This document shows positions 1 to 8,558 of a stretch of 64,000 nucleotides of DNA, piece after piece. The notes under the pieces were generated by a model. The model was not told where the DNA came from. It searched no databases and saw nothing but the letters and a program-made list of their open reading frames with translations. Both the position numbers and the translations under genes were made by a program. The number at the start of each line of letters is the position of its first letter. Position 1 is the stretch's first letter. The DNA is from Myroides sp. WP-1 (lineage in GTDB: Bacteria > Bacteroidota > Bacteroidia > Flavobacteriales > Flavobacteriaceae): the NCBI RefSeq assembly GCF_014145635.1, contig NZ_JACHTC010000006.1:94008-158007 (forward strand), written 5' to 3'.

Positions 1-71
1 AACAAAGCCAAGTCCTTGAAATAAGAATACACACCTCCACCAAAAGATTCTACAATATGGATAATTCGCAT
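1..71 (-). CDS. Glycosyltransferase, N-terminus only (cut by window edge)
   Basis: A minus-strand reading frame begins with ATG at 71-69 and runs off the left edge. The 23 visible codons read MRIIHIVESFGGG then VYSYFKDLAL. A short beta-strand followed by a Gly-rich loop is how family 4/1 glycosyltransferases of polysaccharide clusters often begin. It is divergent from the UDP-sugar gene at 191, which fits an O-antigen or capsule locus. Only the start can be seen, so the family is an inference. A TAAATTTG box on the same strand (94-101) lies just upstream. Confidence 0.6.
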   Translation of the reverse strand, partial: MRIIHIVESFGGGVYSYFKDLAL

Positions 72-93
72 TAGCAGTCTAAATTTTTAAAGA

Positions 94-101
94 CAAATTT
101 A
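94..101 (-). promoter_or_regulatory. -7 box (TAAATTTG) for the leftward glycosyltransferase
   Basis: The minus strand reads TAAATTTG, an exact match to the Bacteroidota -7 consensus TAnnTTTG, 23 bases before the ATG at 71. I found no clear TTG -33 element at the usual distance. Confidence 0.4.
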
Positions 102-129
102 GTTTATTTATTTAGGATTTGTAAAATCA

Positions 130-172
130 TTAAGGAACTAATTCTGAGAATTGATAAAGTTCCTTAACTTTG
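130..172 (+). promoter_or_regulatory. Promoter box overlapped by a nested inverted repeat
   Basis: TAACTTTG at 165-172 matches TAnnTTTG. It overlaps the right arm of a perfect 10-bp inverted repeat, TTAAGGAACT (130-139) and AGTTCCTTAA (158-167). A second smaller palindrome, ATTCT-G-AGAAT (141-151), sits inside the spacer. The arrangement looks like an operator over the promoter, or a hairpin at the start of the message. The protein that would bind is unknown. Confidence 0.45.
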
Positions 173-190
173 TTTGAAATGAAAAATAGG

Positions 191-1174
191 ATGAAACGTA
201 TTTTAATAACAGGTGCAGCAGGTTTTTTAGGATCTCATTTATGTGATCGATTCCTCGCAGAAGGATTTCACGTAATAGGAATGGATAATTTAATTACTGG
301 AGATTTAAAAAACATTGAACATTTGTTTGCGGAGGCTCATTTTGAATTTTATCATCACGATGTGACCAAATTTGTTCACGTACCTGGTGAATTAGATTAT
401 ATCTTGCATTTTGCTTCACCAGCAAGTCCTATTGATTATTTGAAAATTCCGATTCAAACGCTTAAAGTAGGTTCTTTAGGAACACATAATTTATTGGGAT
501 TAGCTCGTGTCAAGAGTGCTAGAATTTTGATTGCTTCTACTTCGGAAGTCTATGGAGATCCTTTGATACACCCTCAGACGGAAGAGTATTATGGCAATGT
601 CAATAGCATAGGGCCAAGAGGTGTTTACGACGAAGCCAAGCGATTTCAAGAATCTATAACGATGGCATATCATACTTTTCACGGTTTAGACACGAGAATT
701 GTACGGATTTTTAATACTTATGGTCCTCGCATGCGACTCAATGACGGGCGAGTAATTCCTGCCTTTATTGGTCAAGCTTTGCGCGGAGAAGATCTCACTG
801 TTTTTGGCGATGGTCTTCAAACAAGATCGTTTTGCTATGTAGATGATCAAGTAGAGGGAATATACCGCTTACTACTGTCAGATTATCATTTACCTGTTAA
901 TATTGGAAATCCAGATGAGATTACTATCCTAGATTTTGCGAAAGAAATTATTAACCTGACAAATAGCGATCAAAAAATAATTTTTAAGGATTTGCCAATA
1001 AATGATCCACTACAGCGTTGTCCTGATATAACCAAAGCTAAAACGATACTGGGATGGTCTCCTAAAATCGACCGAACAGAAGGGATGAATCGCACCTTGT
1101 CATATTTCAAATCCTTTACAAAAGAAGATTTAGCAAAAGAAGAACATAAAGATTTTTCAAATTACATTTATTAA
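191..1174 (+). CDS. UDP-glucuronate decarboxylase (NAD-dependent epimerase family)
   Basis: An extended short-chain dehydrogenase that most likely turns UDP-glucuronate into UDP-xylose for surface polysaccharide. The NAD-binding GAAGFLG is at about residues 8-14, the active-site Ser/Thr lies in STSEVYG near 117, and the Tyr-x3-Lys pair is at about Y146 and K150 (YDEAK). The ending KTILGWSPK is typical of the group. I chose ATG 191 (MKRILITG); ATG 179 is possible, and a TTG at 170 lies inside the promoter box. The stop overlaps the next start (TAATG), so the two genes are translationally coupled. A dTDP-glucose dehydratase-like role is less likely. Confidence 0.85.
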   Translation: MKRILITGAAGFLGSHLCDRFLAEGFHVIGMDNLITGDLKNIEHLFAEAHFEFYHHDVTKFVHVPGELDYILHFASPASPIDYLKIPIQTLKVGSLGTHNLLGLARVKSARILIASTSEVYGDPLIHPQTEEYYGNVNSIGPRGVYDEAKRFQESITMAYHTFHGLDTRIVRIFNTYGPRMRLNDGRVIPAFIGQALRGEDLTVFGDGLQTRSFCYVDDQVEGIYRLLLSDYHLPVNIGNPDEITILDFAKEIINLTNSDQKIIFKDLPINDPLQRCPDITKAKTILGWSPKIDRTEGMNRTLSYFKSFTKEDLAKEEHKDFSNYIY

Positions 1175-2523
1175 TGAGTAAAAAAGCAGGTAGGTATTCT
1201 TATTTGATACGCCCTTTAACCACGTGTATTGACTTGATTATCATCAATGCATTAGCTCAGGTTTGGTTTTCAAGCTTGACGGAGGGACATTTTTTATTTC
1301 ATCTGATTTTGTCTATCGGATGGTTAATTGCTGCGGGTTTAAGTGGGTATTATGAGGTGTTTCGACACACGAAAACAGTGCGTGTTGCAGAAAAGGTATG
1401 CAAGCAATTTATCTTTCAATTTATACTCGTCGCATCTTATAACGGTATTTTAGATCGATTTGCTGAGGCTAATGAACTTGTTGGCTATGGCATCTCTATT
1501 TTTGTAATTATTTGTACCATAAAGTTTACCATTTTCTTTTTGTTGAAATACATTCGAAAATTTTTAGGTGGAAACTTTAGAAATATTGTGTTAGTAGGTA
1601 GTGAAAAAGAAGTTGATAATTTAAAATCAGTTTTGCTTAAAAGGACGGATTTAGGTTATCGAATAACGAATCACTTCTTCAATTTGGAAGACGATAGTTT
1701 GGAAGATTTGAAAAAATATCTGTCCGAAAACGAGGTAGACGAAATTTTTATTCAGTTCTCTCTGACGAAAGAGAAGAACTTCTTAGCTATTTTAGAATTT
1801 GCAGATAGCAGTATGATTACTGTTCACTATATCCCTACACAAAAAGATATCCTGAACAATAATTTCGCTGTAGAGTACTACGATTTAATACCTGTTGTAC
1901 CCCGAAGAGTAATCCCTTTAGATAAACCGTATAATATACTGCTTAAGCGATTGTTTGATTTAGTATTCTCTATTTTAGTGATTGTTTTTATCTTGTCTTG
2001 GCTTGTTCCTTTGGTTGCTTTCTTAATCAAAAGAGAATCAAAAGGCCCTGTTTTTTTCAAGCAAAAAAGAACGGGATTAAACGATGAAGAATTCTGGTGT
2101 TATAAGTTTAGATCCATGCATATAAACGAGAATAGCGATAAACAACAAGCTACGCGAAACGATCAACGTATTACGCGAATAGGAGCTTTCCTACGCAAGT
2201 CTAGTTTGGATGAATTTCCTCAATTTATCAATGTATTTCTCGGAAATATGTCTATTGTAGGACCACGCCCACACATGGTTGTACACACCAAAATGTACTC
2301 TAAACGCGTGAGTCGATTCATGTTAAGACACTTAGTGAAACCCGGAATTACAGGAATGGCTCAAACCCATGGATATCGTGGTGAAATTGAAAATGACAGA
2401 GATATAATTAATCGATTCAAGTACGATTTATTCTATCTTGAAAATTGGTCTATTTTATTAGATTTAAAAATTATTTATCTCACCGTTTACAACGTTTTTA
2501 GAGGAGAAGAAAAAGCGTATTAA
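1174..2523 (+). CDS. Polyprenyl-phosphate glycosyl-1-phosphate transferase (WcaJ type)
   Basis: An inner-membrane enzyme that starts exopolysaccharide repeat units by moving a sugar phosphate onto undecaprenyl phosphate. The N-terminal half has about four membrane segments (residues 10-130), then a soluble Rossmann-like CoA-binding region (about 135-225). A further membrane helix near 262-285 leads into the bacterial sugar-transferase domain with KFRSM (311-315), DEFPQ (346-350), GPRP (363-366) and PGITG (390-394). The 449-residue length is normal for this polytopic class. It overlaps the preceding sugar-nucleotide gene by one base. The sugar used cannot be read from the sequence. Confidence 0.9.
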   Translation: MSKKAGRYSYLIRPLTTCIDLIIINALAQVWFSSLTEGHFLFHLILSIGWLIAAGLSGYYEVFRHTKTVRVAEKVCKQFIFQFILVASYNGILDRFAEANELVGYGISIFVIICTIKFTIFFLLKYIRKFLGGNFRNIVLVGSEKEVDNLKSVLLKRTDLGYRITNHFFNLEDDSLEDLKKYLSENEVDEIFIQFSLTKEKNFLAILEFADSSMITVHYIPTQKDILNNNFAVEYYDLIPVVPRRVIPLDKPYNILLKRLFDLVFSILVIVFILSWLVPLVAFLIKRESKGPVFFKQKRTGLNDEEFWCYKFRSMHINENSDKQQATRNDQRITRIGAFLRKSSLDEFPQFINVFLGNMSIVGPRPHMVVHTKMYSKRVSRFMLRHLVKPGITGMAQTHGYRGEIENDRDIINRFKYDLFYLENWSILLDLKIIYLTVYNVFRGEEKAY

Positions 2524-2539
2524 ATCTTTTTAGTAAGTT

Positions 2540-2565
2540 GTTCCTCTTATTCTTAGGAACTTTTT
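2540..2565 (+). terminator. Likely terminator after the sugar-transferase gene
   Basis: GTTCCT (2540-2545) pairs with AGGAAC (2555-2560), followed at once by five T. The stem is short. Confidence 0.5.
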
Positions 2566-2586
2566 CTTTATTCATTTTTTTATAAT

Positions 2587-2594
2587 TATTTTTG
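2587..2594 (+). promoter_or_regulatory. -7 box (TATTTTTG) for purD
   Basis: An exact TAnnTTTG match 26 bases before the purD ATG. No TTG was seen at the -33 spacing. Confidence 0.4.
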
Positions 2595-2620
2595 AGCCTT
2601 AATAACAAACAACACAATTA

Positions 2621-3892
2621 ATGAATATTTTATTATTAGGTTCAGGTGGACGTGAGCACGCATTAACATGGAAAATGTTACAAAGCCCACAATGTAAGGC
2701 TGTTTTTGTTGCTCCTGGTAACGCAGGAACTGCTCAAATTGCGAAAAATATAGCGATCAATCCCAATGATTTTGAGGCTGTAAAACAAACCGTTTTAGCT
2801 AATCAAATTGACATGGTTGTCGTTGGACCAGAAGATCCATTAGTAAAGGGAATTGTTGACTTCTTTAAACAAGATCCAAGTATTCAACACATTCCTGTAA
2901 TTGGTCCCTCTAAAAAGGCGGCTCAATTAGAAGGAAGTAAAGACTTTGCAAAAGAGTTTTTAATGAAACACAACATCCCTACAGCAGCGTATCAAAGTTT
3001 CACGAAAGACACAGTTGAAGAAGGTAAGAAATTCTTAGAAACTGTAAAAGCACCCTATGTTTTAAAAGCGGATGGATTAGCGGCAGGAAAAGGAGTGGTG
3101 ATCTTGGAAAATTTAGAAGATGCAAAAGCTGAGTTAGAAAATATGTTGGTTGATGCTAAATTTGGAGATGCGAGTTCAAAAGTAGTAATCGAAGAGTTTT
3201 TATCGGGAATCGAATTAAGTTGTTTCGTGCTAACGGATGGTAAATCTTATCAGTTATTACCTACAGCCAAAGATTATAAACGAATCGGAGAAGGAGATAA
3301 AGGATTGAATACAGGAGGTATGGGAGCTGTTTCTCCAGTGCCTTTTGCAACAGATGATTTCTTGAAAAAAATAGAGGATCGCATTGTGATTCCTACCGTA
3401 GAAGGAATTAAGAAAGATCAATTAGATTATAAAGGATTTATCTTTATTGGTATCATTAAAGTAGGAGAAGATCCATTCGTAATTGAATACAATGTGCGTA
3501 TGGGAGATCCTGAAACAGAAGTGGTTATGCCAAGAGTTAAATCAGATTTAGTGGAATTATTCCAAGCGATTGCAAAAGAAGAATTGGATACAAAAACGAT
3601 TGAATTAGATTCGCGTAGTGCAACAACGGTAATGCTTGTGTCTGGAGGTTATCCAGAGGATTATGAAAAAGGAAAAGTCATTACTGGAATTGAACAAGTA
3701 GAAGATTCTATCGTTTTCCATGCAGGAACAGCACTAAAAGACAATGAAGTTGTAACGAATGGAGGACGTGTTTTAGCGGTTACTTCCTATGGGAATAGTT
3801 ACGAAGAGGCATTAAAAAAATCTTATCAAAATATAGATAAACTAAATTTCGATAAGATTTATTATCGTAAAGATATCGGATTCGATCTTTAA
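2621..3892 (+). CDS. purD: Phosphoribosylamine-glycine ligase
   Basis: Catalyses the second step of de novo purine synthesis, joining phosphoribosylamine and glycine with ATP to give GAR. The N-terminal GSGGREHAL (7-15) and VGPEDPL are PurD hallmarks. The ATP-grasp centre includes KADGLAAGKGV near 150-160, NTGGMGA and the metal-binding region NVRMGDPE. The 423-residue length is standard for the single-domain enzyme. It stands alone, with a terminator before it and a promoter box just upstream. The other purine genes are not in the window. Confidence 0.97.
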   Translation: MNILLLGSGGREHALTWKMLQSPQCKAVFVAPGNAGTAQIAKNIAINPNDFEAVKQTVLANQIDMVVVGPEDPLVKGIVDFFKQDPSIQHIPVIGPSKKAAQLEGSKDFAKEFLMKHNIPTAAYQSFTKDTVEEGKKFLETVKAPYVLKADGLAAGKGVVILENLEDAKAELENMLVDAKFGDASSKVVIEEFLSGIELSCFVLTDGKSYQLLPTAKDYKRIGEGDKGLNTGGMGAVSPVPFATDDFLKKIEDRIVIPTVEGIKKDQLDYKGFIFIGIIKVGEDPFVIEYNVRMGDPETEVVMPRVKSDLVELFQAIAKEELDTKTIELDSRSATTVMLVSGGYPEDYEKGKVITGIEQVEDSIVFHAGTALKDNEVVTNGGRVLAVTSYGNSYEEALKKSYQNIDKLNFDKIYYRKDIGFDL

Positions 3893-3901
3893 GATAGTGG
3901 A

Positions 3902-4132
3902 TTACTTTAGAAATGAGTGGGCTGTAGTATCTTGTGTATCTTCATTTTTCGATTTGAACAATTGCAATTGTTTTAACCAAAATACAAAGAAGTAGCAAGT
4001 AATTAGGATGAAAATCCAAGTAATGATGTTTGCAGTCCACCAGTTCTCAAGTTCTAGTTTTGCAAAGAAATCCATTGGAATGAAAAGTACCTTTTCAAAC
4101 AAGAATCCTAAACCATTAAAAAATGAAGTCAT
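3902..4132 (-). CDS. Small membrane protein, DUF6341 family
   Basis: A 76-residue protein with one strong membrane segment (about 35-53, NIITWIFILITCYFFVFW) and a charged tail ending in DTTAHSFLK. I recognise the family from flavobacteria, where the -TAHSFL ending recurs; function is unknown. It has often been mislabelled as an uracil phosphoribosyltransferase because upp lies close by, as here. It is convergent with purD (9 bases apart) and divergent from the DUF6427 gene. Confidence 0.75.
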   Translation of the reverse strand: MTSFFNGLGFLFEKVLFIPMDFFAKLELENWWTANIITWIFILITCYFFVFWLKQLQLFKSKNEDTQDTTAHSFLK

Positions 4133-4240
4133 TTTCCTTTATTTTTAAATTAGATAATATTATTTGAATTTTATAATATTTGGTACGGATACAAAACACC
4201 CAAAAAAACAAATAGTACTACAAAAATATAAAATATATAC

Positions 4241-5179
4241 ATGTTAGCAAGTATTTTTAGTAAAACTAGACCGATTAACTACATCATGCTTACGCTTTTA
4301 ATCGTAACAGGCTATTGTTTATTTATTGGTTTAGATTCTAGTATTGAGTGGACCACCTATGAAATGCTCAAAAGAGGATGTGTTTTATTGCTATTGTTAC
4401 TCATGATGTATGTCTCTCAATTTATCGTTTCGCGCAATCGATTAGTTGATGATACAGGGTATGTTCCTCTTATTTTTACGAGTTTTCTATTTGTATTTCC
4501 TACGTCTTTTGAGAATGTACGCGTGATTATAGCCAGTTATCTTATTTTATTGGCCCTGCGTCGCATTTTGTCCTTACACTCCCTTAAACAGTCTAAAGAG
4601 AAGCTATTAGATGCCTCGCTGTGGATTTGTATTGCAAGTTTATTTCATTTTTGGAGCATCTTGTATTTAATCCTACTGTTTTATGCGATAGCTTTTTTTG
4701 GCGCAAAGGATTATCGCAATTGGATCATCCCAATTATTGCTTTTTTTGGCGCTTCAATTCTATTAAGTCTCTATTTGTTGATTGAAGAGCAACATTTTTT
4801 AACTTGGTGGACAGAACGCGTTCAAGTTAGTTTTGATTTCATGTATTTTGAAAATATTTACCAAAATATTGCCTTAGCTGTATTTGTGTCTATTGCCCTT
4901 TTATACTCTGTTTCTCAGGCTTTAGCCATCAAGAGCAGACCCTATAATATGCAAAACACCTACAAGAAAATTATACTTTCATTTCTCATAGGTGCTGCTA
5001 TTTATGTGATATCTGCCGATAAATCTAACGGATTATTGTTGTTTACTTTCTTTCCATTAGCGATTTTAGGTGCAAATTATATTGAAAGTATCCCACAAAG
5101 ATGGAGAAAGGAAGCCAACGTGTACAGTATTTTCTGTATTGGCTTGTTTTTCTACCTTGTACAATTAATTATCTTATAA
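4241..5179 (+). CDS. Polytopic membrane protein, DUF6427 family
   Basis: 312 residues with roughly nine or ten hydrophobic helices and almost no soluble domain. The start MLASIFSKTRPINY is characteristic of the flavobacterial DUF6427 family that sits beside upp and DUF6341. No catalytic motif is visible, and function is unknown; old labels such as beta-carotene monooxygenase have no support here. The last six bases overlap the convergent upp gene. A long hairpin with a T-rich tail lies inside the last part of the coding region (5112-5151). Confidence 0.75.
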   Translation: MLASIFSKTRPINYIMLTLLIVTGYCLFIGLDSSIEWTTYEMLKRGCVLLLLLLMMYVSQFIVSRNRLVDDTGYVPLIFTSFLFVFPTSFENVRVIIASYLILLALRRILSLHSLKQSKEKLLDASLWICIASLFHFWSILYLILLFYAIAFFGAKDYRNWIIPIIAFFGASILLSLYLLIEEQHFLTWWTERVQVSFDFMYFENIYQNIALAVFVSIALLYSVSQALAIKSRPYNMQNTYKKIILSFLIGAAIYVISADKSNGLLLFTFFPLAILGANYIESIPQRWRKEANVYSIFCIGLFFYLVQLIIL

Positions 5180-5827
5180 TTTTTGACCATAAGCGAGGTC
5201 ACCCGCATCTCCTAAACCTGGCACAATGTAATTGTGATCATCTAATTTTTCATCTAAAGTCGCAACCCATAAGTGTACATCAGCAGGAAGGTTTTCTTCT
5301 AAATACTGAATTCCCTCTGGAGCAGCAATAACAACTGCAAGATGTAATTCTTTTGGTTTTTCCTCATTCATTAACTTGTTGATAACTGCAACAAGTGATT
5401 GTCCTGTTGCTAACATCGGATCAATGAGAATTAAAATCTTGTCTTGAAACGAAGGTGCTGCTTGATACTCAACTAAGATTTCACTTGCTTCTCCATGCTT
5501 GCCATGACGGCGGTAAGCAGAGACGAATCCGTTTTCGGCATCGTCAAAAAAGTTCATAAATCCTGTGTGTAAAGCTAGTCCCGCACGCAAAATAGAACAC
5601 AACACAACGTTGTCTTCAATGCAAGTGGTGTGCTTAATTCCCAAAGGAGTTTGTACATCTAGCGCTTTAAAAGGTAGTTTTTTACTCAGTTCATAAGCCA
5701 TAATTTCGCCAATGCGCTCGATGTTTTTTCTAAAACGCATGCTGTCTTTTTGAATGTTTACATCGCGAAGCTGGGCTAAGAAATGATTTAAAATGCTATT
5801 CTCCTCAGAAATATAGTGAATTTTCAT
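5174..5827 (-). CDS. upp: Uracil phosphoribosyltransferase
   Basis: A pyrimidine salvage enzyme making UMP from uracil and PRPP. The PRPP loop reads DPMLATGQSL near residues 136-145, and the uracil-binding end carries the GLGDAGD motif. Length (217) is normal. ATG at 5827 gives the expected start MKIHYISEENS. It is convergent with, and overlaps by six bases, the DUF6427 gene, a pairing I know as common in flavobacteria. Confidence 0.95.
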   Translation of the reverse strand: MKIHYISEENSILNHFLAQLRDVNIQKDSMRFRKNIERIGEIMAYELSKKLPFKALDVQTPLGIKHTTCIEDNVVLCSILRAGLALHTGFMNFFDDAENGFVSAYRRHGKHGEASEILVEYQAAPSFQDKILILIDPMLATGQSLVAVINKLMNEEKPKELHLAVVIAAPEGIQYLEENLPADVHLWVATLDEKLDDHNYIVPGLGDAGDLAYGQKL

Positions 5828-5861
5828 AACGGTATAATTAGTACCATAAAAGTATTAAAAC

Positions 5862-5869
5862 TATATTTG
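5862..5869 (+). promoter_or_regulatory. -7 box (TATATTTG) for the DUF4254 gene
   Basis: An exact TAnnTTTG match 17 bases before the ATG at 5887. Confidence 0.4.
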
Positions 5870-5886
5870 TAAATAAAATTATTCAT

Positions 5887-6492
5887 ATGTTTTCAGCATT
5901 AGCCTTTCCAATATTCGAAGAGAGTATTCGTGACTATCATAAATATGATAATGTAGATCAGCCAATTAGCAATCCTTATCCAAAAGATGATATCAAACAT
6001 TTATTATATCTAAAAAATTGGATTGATACCGTTCAATGGCATTTTGAAGATATTATTCGTGATCCGCAAATTGATCCAGTAGCAGCTTTGACGTTAAAGA
6101 GAAGAATTGACGCATCAAACCAAGAAAGAACGGATATGGTTGAGTATATCGATAGTTATTTCTTGAATAAGTACAAAGATGTTCAGGTAAAAGCAGAGGC
6201 TAAAATCAACTCTGAAAGTCCAGCTTGGGCAATTGATCGTTACTCTATTTTAGCGTTGAAAATTTACCACATGCGCGAAGAGGCAACAAGAGCTGAAGCA
6301 ACACCAGAACACAGAGCAAAATGTCAAGAAAAATTAGATGTTTTGTTAGAGCAAAAGCAAGATTTATCAACGGCAATTGACGATTTATTAAACGATATTG
6401 CACAAGGTGATAAATACATGAAAGTGTACAAGCAAATGAAAATGTACAACGACGAGGAATTAAACCCAGTGTTGTATCAAAATAAAAAATAA
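5887..6492 (+). CDS. DUF4254 domain protein
   Basis: A 201-residue soluble, helical protein with no signal peptide or membrane segment. The start MFSALAFPIFEESIRDYH and the central region with KNWIDTVQWH and RRIDASNQERTD match the DUF4254 family of Bacteroidota. Function is not known; in this phylum the family commonly lies next to heptosyltransferase genes, as here (6676), which hints at lipopolysaccharide work. A strong terminator follows, so the two genes need not be cotranscribed. Confidence 0.8.
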   Translation: MFSALAFPIFEESIRDYHKYDNVDQPISNPYPKDDIKHLLYLKNWIDTVQWHFEDIIRDPQIDPVAALTLKRRIDASNQERTDMVEYIDSYFLNKYKDVQVKAEAKINSESPAWAIDRYSILALKIYHMREEATRAEATPEHRAKCQEKLDVLLEQKQDLSTAIDDLLNDIAQGDKYMKVYKQMKMYNDEELNPVLYQNKK

Positions 6493-6496
6493 AAAG

Positions 6497-6524
6497 AAGG
6501 CGTGTAAAATACACGCCTTTTTTT
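6497..6524 (+). terminator. Strong intrinsic terminator
   Basis: A perfect 10-bp stem, AAGGCGTGTA (6497-6506) and TACACGCCTT (6510-6519), with loop AAA and a T-run. Confidence 0.9.
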
Positions 6525-6612
6525 ATGCCGAGCCAAGCAGGAAATTCTAATTGGAGGATTGTATTGAAAAGCGGCAAGAGAAAATATCTTTTTTTCTATC
6601 AGTAAAAAAAAT

Positions 6613-6620
6613 TACTTTTG
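6613..6620 (+). promoter_or_regulatory. -7 box (TACTTTTG) for the heptosyltransferase
   Basis: A TAnnTTTG match 55 bases before the GTG start at 6676. Confidence 0.35.
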
Positions 6621-6675
6621 TTTGGTAAAGCGTGGATAATCACGCTTTTCTTGTTCAAGATAAATACAGTTTTTA

Positions 6676-7725
6676 GTGAAAGGTTTACAACATATTGTCA
6701 TTTTTAGACTATCCGCTATGGGAGACGTAGCCATGACTGTGCCTGTTATTCGAGCATTAGTTGAGCAACATCCCAACCTTCGTGTAACAGTAGTTTCACG
6801 CCCCTTTTTTAAACCTTTTTTTAAAGGAATTAACCGGGTTGATTTTTACGCAGTAGATGTCAAGAAAAAGCACAAAGGATTTTTGGGATTAATTCGCTTG
6901 TACAAAGATATTAAGCGATTAAAACCGGATTATTTTGCTGATTTTCACAATGTGTTACGCGCGCAAATTGTGCGTAGCTTGTTTAAGCTTTCGGGCATAC
7001 CAACAGCCGCGTTAGATAAAGGAAGAACAGCTAAAAAAGAACTAACTCGTGCAGAAAATAAGGTGTTTCAACCCGTACAAACTATGGTTGAGAATCACGT
7101 GCAAACACTGAAAAAACTTGGAATTTCAGTCGATCTATCTAATCCTGTCTTTCCTACAATTCCACCGTTGTCAGCTGAGTTAGCACTGTACAATAAAGAT
7201 CAAGACAAAACATGGATTGGTATCGCGCCTTTTGCACAATACGATAGTAAAGTCTATCCCCTTGATTTGATGCAAAATGTAGTGGATGAACTAGCAGAAC
7301 AAGAAAATAATCTGATCTTTCTTTTTGGAGGAGGTGAAAAAGAAATCGCTTTATTGAATCAGTTAAAACGCGATAATGACAATGTTATCGTGATGGCTGG
7401 TAAAGTAAAATTAGATGTAGAGATGAATCTAATTCAACATTTAGACGTGATGTTGTCTATGGATTCTGGAAACGCACACATCGCAGCTATGTTAGGGGTA
7501 AAAGTTGTAACTTTGTGGGGTGCAACACATCCTTTTGCAGGCTTTACACCATTTAATCAACCTATGGAGTATTGTTTAACTGCAGATCGTGCACAATATC
7601 CTCTATTGCCAACATCCGTTTACGGAAATAAAAAGGTAGAGGGATATGAAGACGCCATGCGTACAATTGCACCTCATACCGTGTGTAGTAAAGTGGTTGA
7701 AGTAGCACAAAAAAATAAAAAATAG
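6676..7725 (+). CDS. Glycosyltransferase family 9 (heptosyltransferase-like)
   Basis: A cytoplasmic or membrane-associated GT-B enzyme of the ADP-heptose:LPS heptosyltransferase family, expected to add a sugar to the lipopolysaccharide core. The N-terminal FRLSAMGDVAMTVPVIRAL (about 10-28) and the C-terminal SMDSGNAHIAAMLG followed by LWGATHP are the donor-site hallmarks. The start is GTG at 6676: the in-frame stop TAA at 6661-6663 excludes anything further upstream, and the first later ATG would lose the first motif. The acceptor cannot be read from the sequence. Confidence 0.88.
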   Translation: MKGLQHIVIFRLSAMGDVAMTVPVIRALVEQHPNLRVTVVSRPFFKPFFKGINRVDFYAVDVKKKHKGFLGLIRLYKDIKRLKPDYFADFHNVLRAQIVRSLFKLSGIPTAALDKGRTAKKELTRAENKVFQPVQTMVENHVQTLKKLGISVDLSNPVFPTIPPLSAELALYNKDQDKTWIGIAPFAQYDSKVYPLDLMQNVVDELAEQENNLIFLFGGGEKEIALLNQLKRDNDNVIVMAGKVKLDVEMNLIQHLDVMLSMDSGNAHIAAMLGVKVVTLWGATHPFAGFTPFNQPMEYCLTADRAQYPLLPTSVYGNKKVEGYEDAMRTIAPHTVCSKVVEVAQKNKK

Positions 7726-7754
7726 AATCGGTTTACGATCGAATAGAGGATATT

Positions 7755-8267
7755 ATGAAGATAGAAGATTATATCAGAGATATTCAAGACTTTCCAAAAG
7801 AAGGTGTTGGTTTTAAGGATATTACTCCCCTTTTAAATGATGCTGCAGCAATGGAAGTTGCCAGTCAGCAATTATTGGCTTTGGTTGGTGATAAAAAAGT
7901 TGATCGCGTGGTAGGAATGGAAAGCCGCGGATTCTTCTTTGCTACCTTATTGGCCAAAGAATTAGGAGCAGGGTTTGTACCCGTGCGAAAACCAGGTAAA
8001 TTGCCTTTTACAACCCTTTCTCAAGAGTATCAACTCGAATATGGTACGGATGTATTAGAAATCCATGCAGACGCGATTAAACCCGGAGAAAAAGTATTGA
8101 TTCACGACGATGTTCTAGCAACGGGAGGAACAGCTGAAGCCGTTTGTAAATTGGTTGAACGCTTAGGAGGTGAAATCGTACAAGTAAACTTTTTGATGGA
8201 ACTGTCTTTCTTACACGGAAGAGAGAAGTTGAAAAACTATGAAGTAAAAAGCTTGTTGAGCTATTAA
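7755..8267 (+). CDS. apt: Adenine phosphoribosyltransferase
   Basis: A purine salvage enzyme forming AMP from adenine and PRPP. The family features are the start MKIEDYIRDIQDFPKEGVGF, the MESRGFFFA loop and the PRPP-binding VLIHDDVLATGGTA (about 115-128). Length (170) is normal. It starts 29 bases after the heptosyltransferase, so it is probably read with it, and ends in a strong terminator. Confidence 0.96.
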   Translation: MKIEDYIRDIQDFPKEGVGFKDITPLLNDAAAMEVASQQLLALVGDKKVDRVVGMESRGFFFATLLAKELGAGFVPVRKPGKLPFTTLSQEYQLEYGTDVLEIHADAIKPGEKVLIHDDVLATGGTAEAVCKLVERLGGEIVQVNFLMELSFLHGREKLKNYEVKSLLSY

Positions 8268-8292
8268 ATTATAGCTTTTGAAGATATAGAGG

Positions 8293-8328
8293 AAAAGGAG
8301 ATGTTCTAGAGAGCATCTCCTTTTTTTT
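8293..8328 (+). terminator. Intrinsic terminator after apt
   Basis: AAAAGGAGATG (8293-8303) pairs with CATCTCCTTTT (8314-8324), the stem continuing inward by weak pairs, followed by T residues. Confidence 0.88.
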
Positions 8329-8527
8329 CTTCAACTAGTGAAATAATATCTTGAAAAAGGCCTTGTTTTCGCTCTAATTGATTCTTTTTTTTGTAATGAA
8401 TTAGTAGTTTTTGTTCTGTTTTTAAACCTAATTTCTATTCATTGTGTTTTATACTAATAAAGTAGATATTTCTTTTCTTTTTTATATAAAAATAACAAAT
8501 GGGTGATAGTGAAGTGTGAAAAAGAGC

Positions 8528-8535
8528 TAATTTTG
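8528..8535 (+). promoter_or_regulatory. -7 box (TAATTTTG) for the lipoprotein at 8559
   Basis: An exact TAnnTTTG match 23 bases before the ATG. The 200 bases before it are AT-rich and hold no gene I can support. Confidence 0.4.
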
Positions 8536-8558
8536 TAAAAAAATTAATTTAAAACAAT

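Noticed and set aside
5101..5331. 76-residue plus-strand ORF overlapping upp
   Set aside because: It lies antisense to upp, a firmly identified gene, and has no recognisable features.
8306..8440. Minus-strand open frame reading ...KTEQKLLIHYKKKNQLERK and ending GDAL
   Set aside because: Protein-like composition and possibly a gene remnant, but there is no ATG, GTG or TTG between the stops and its end lies within the apt terminator.
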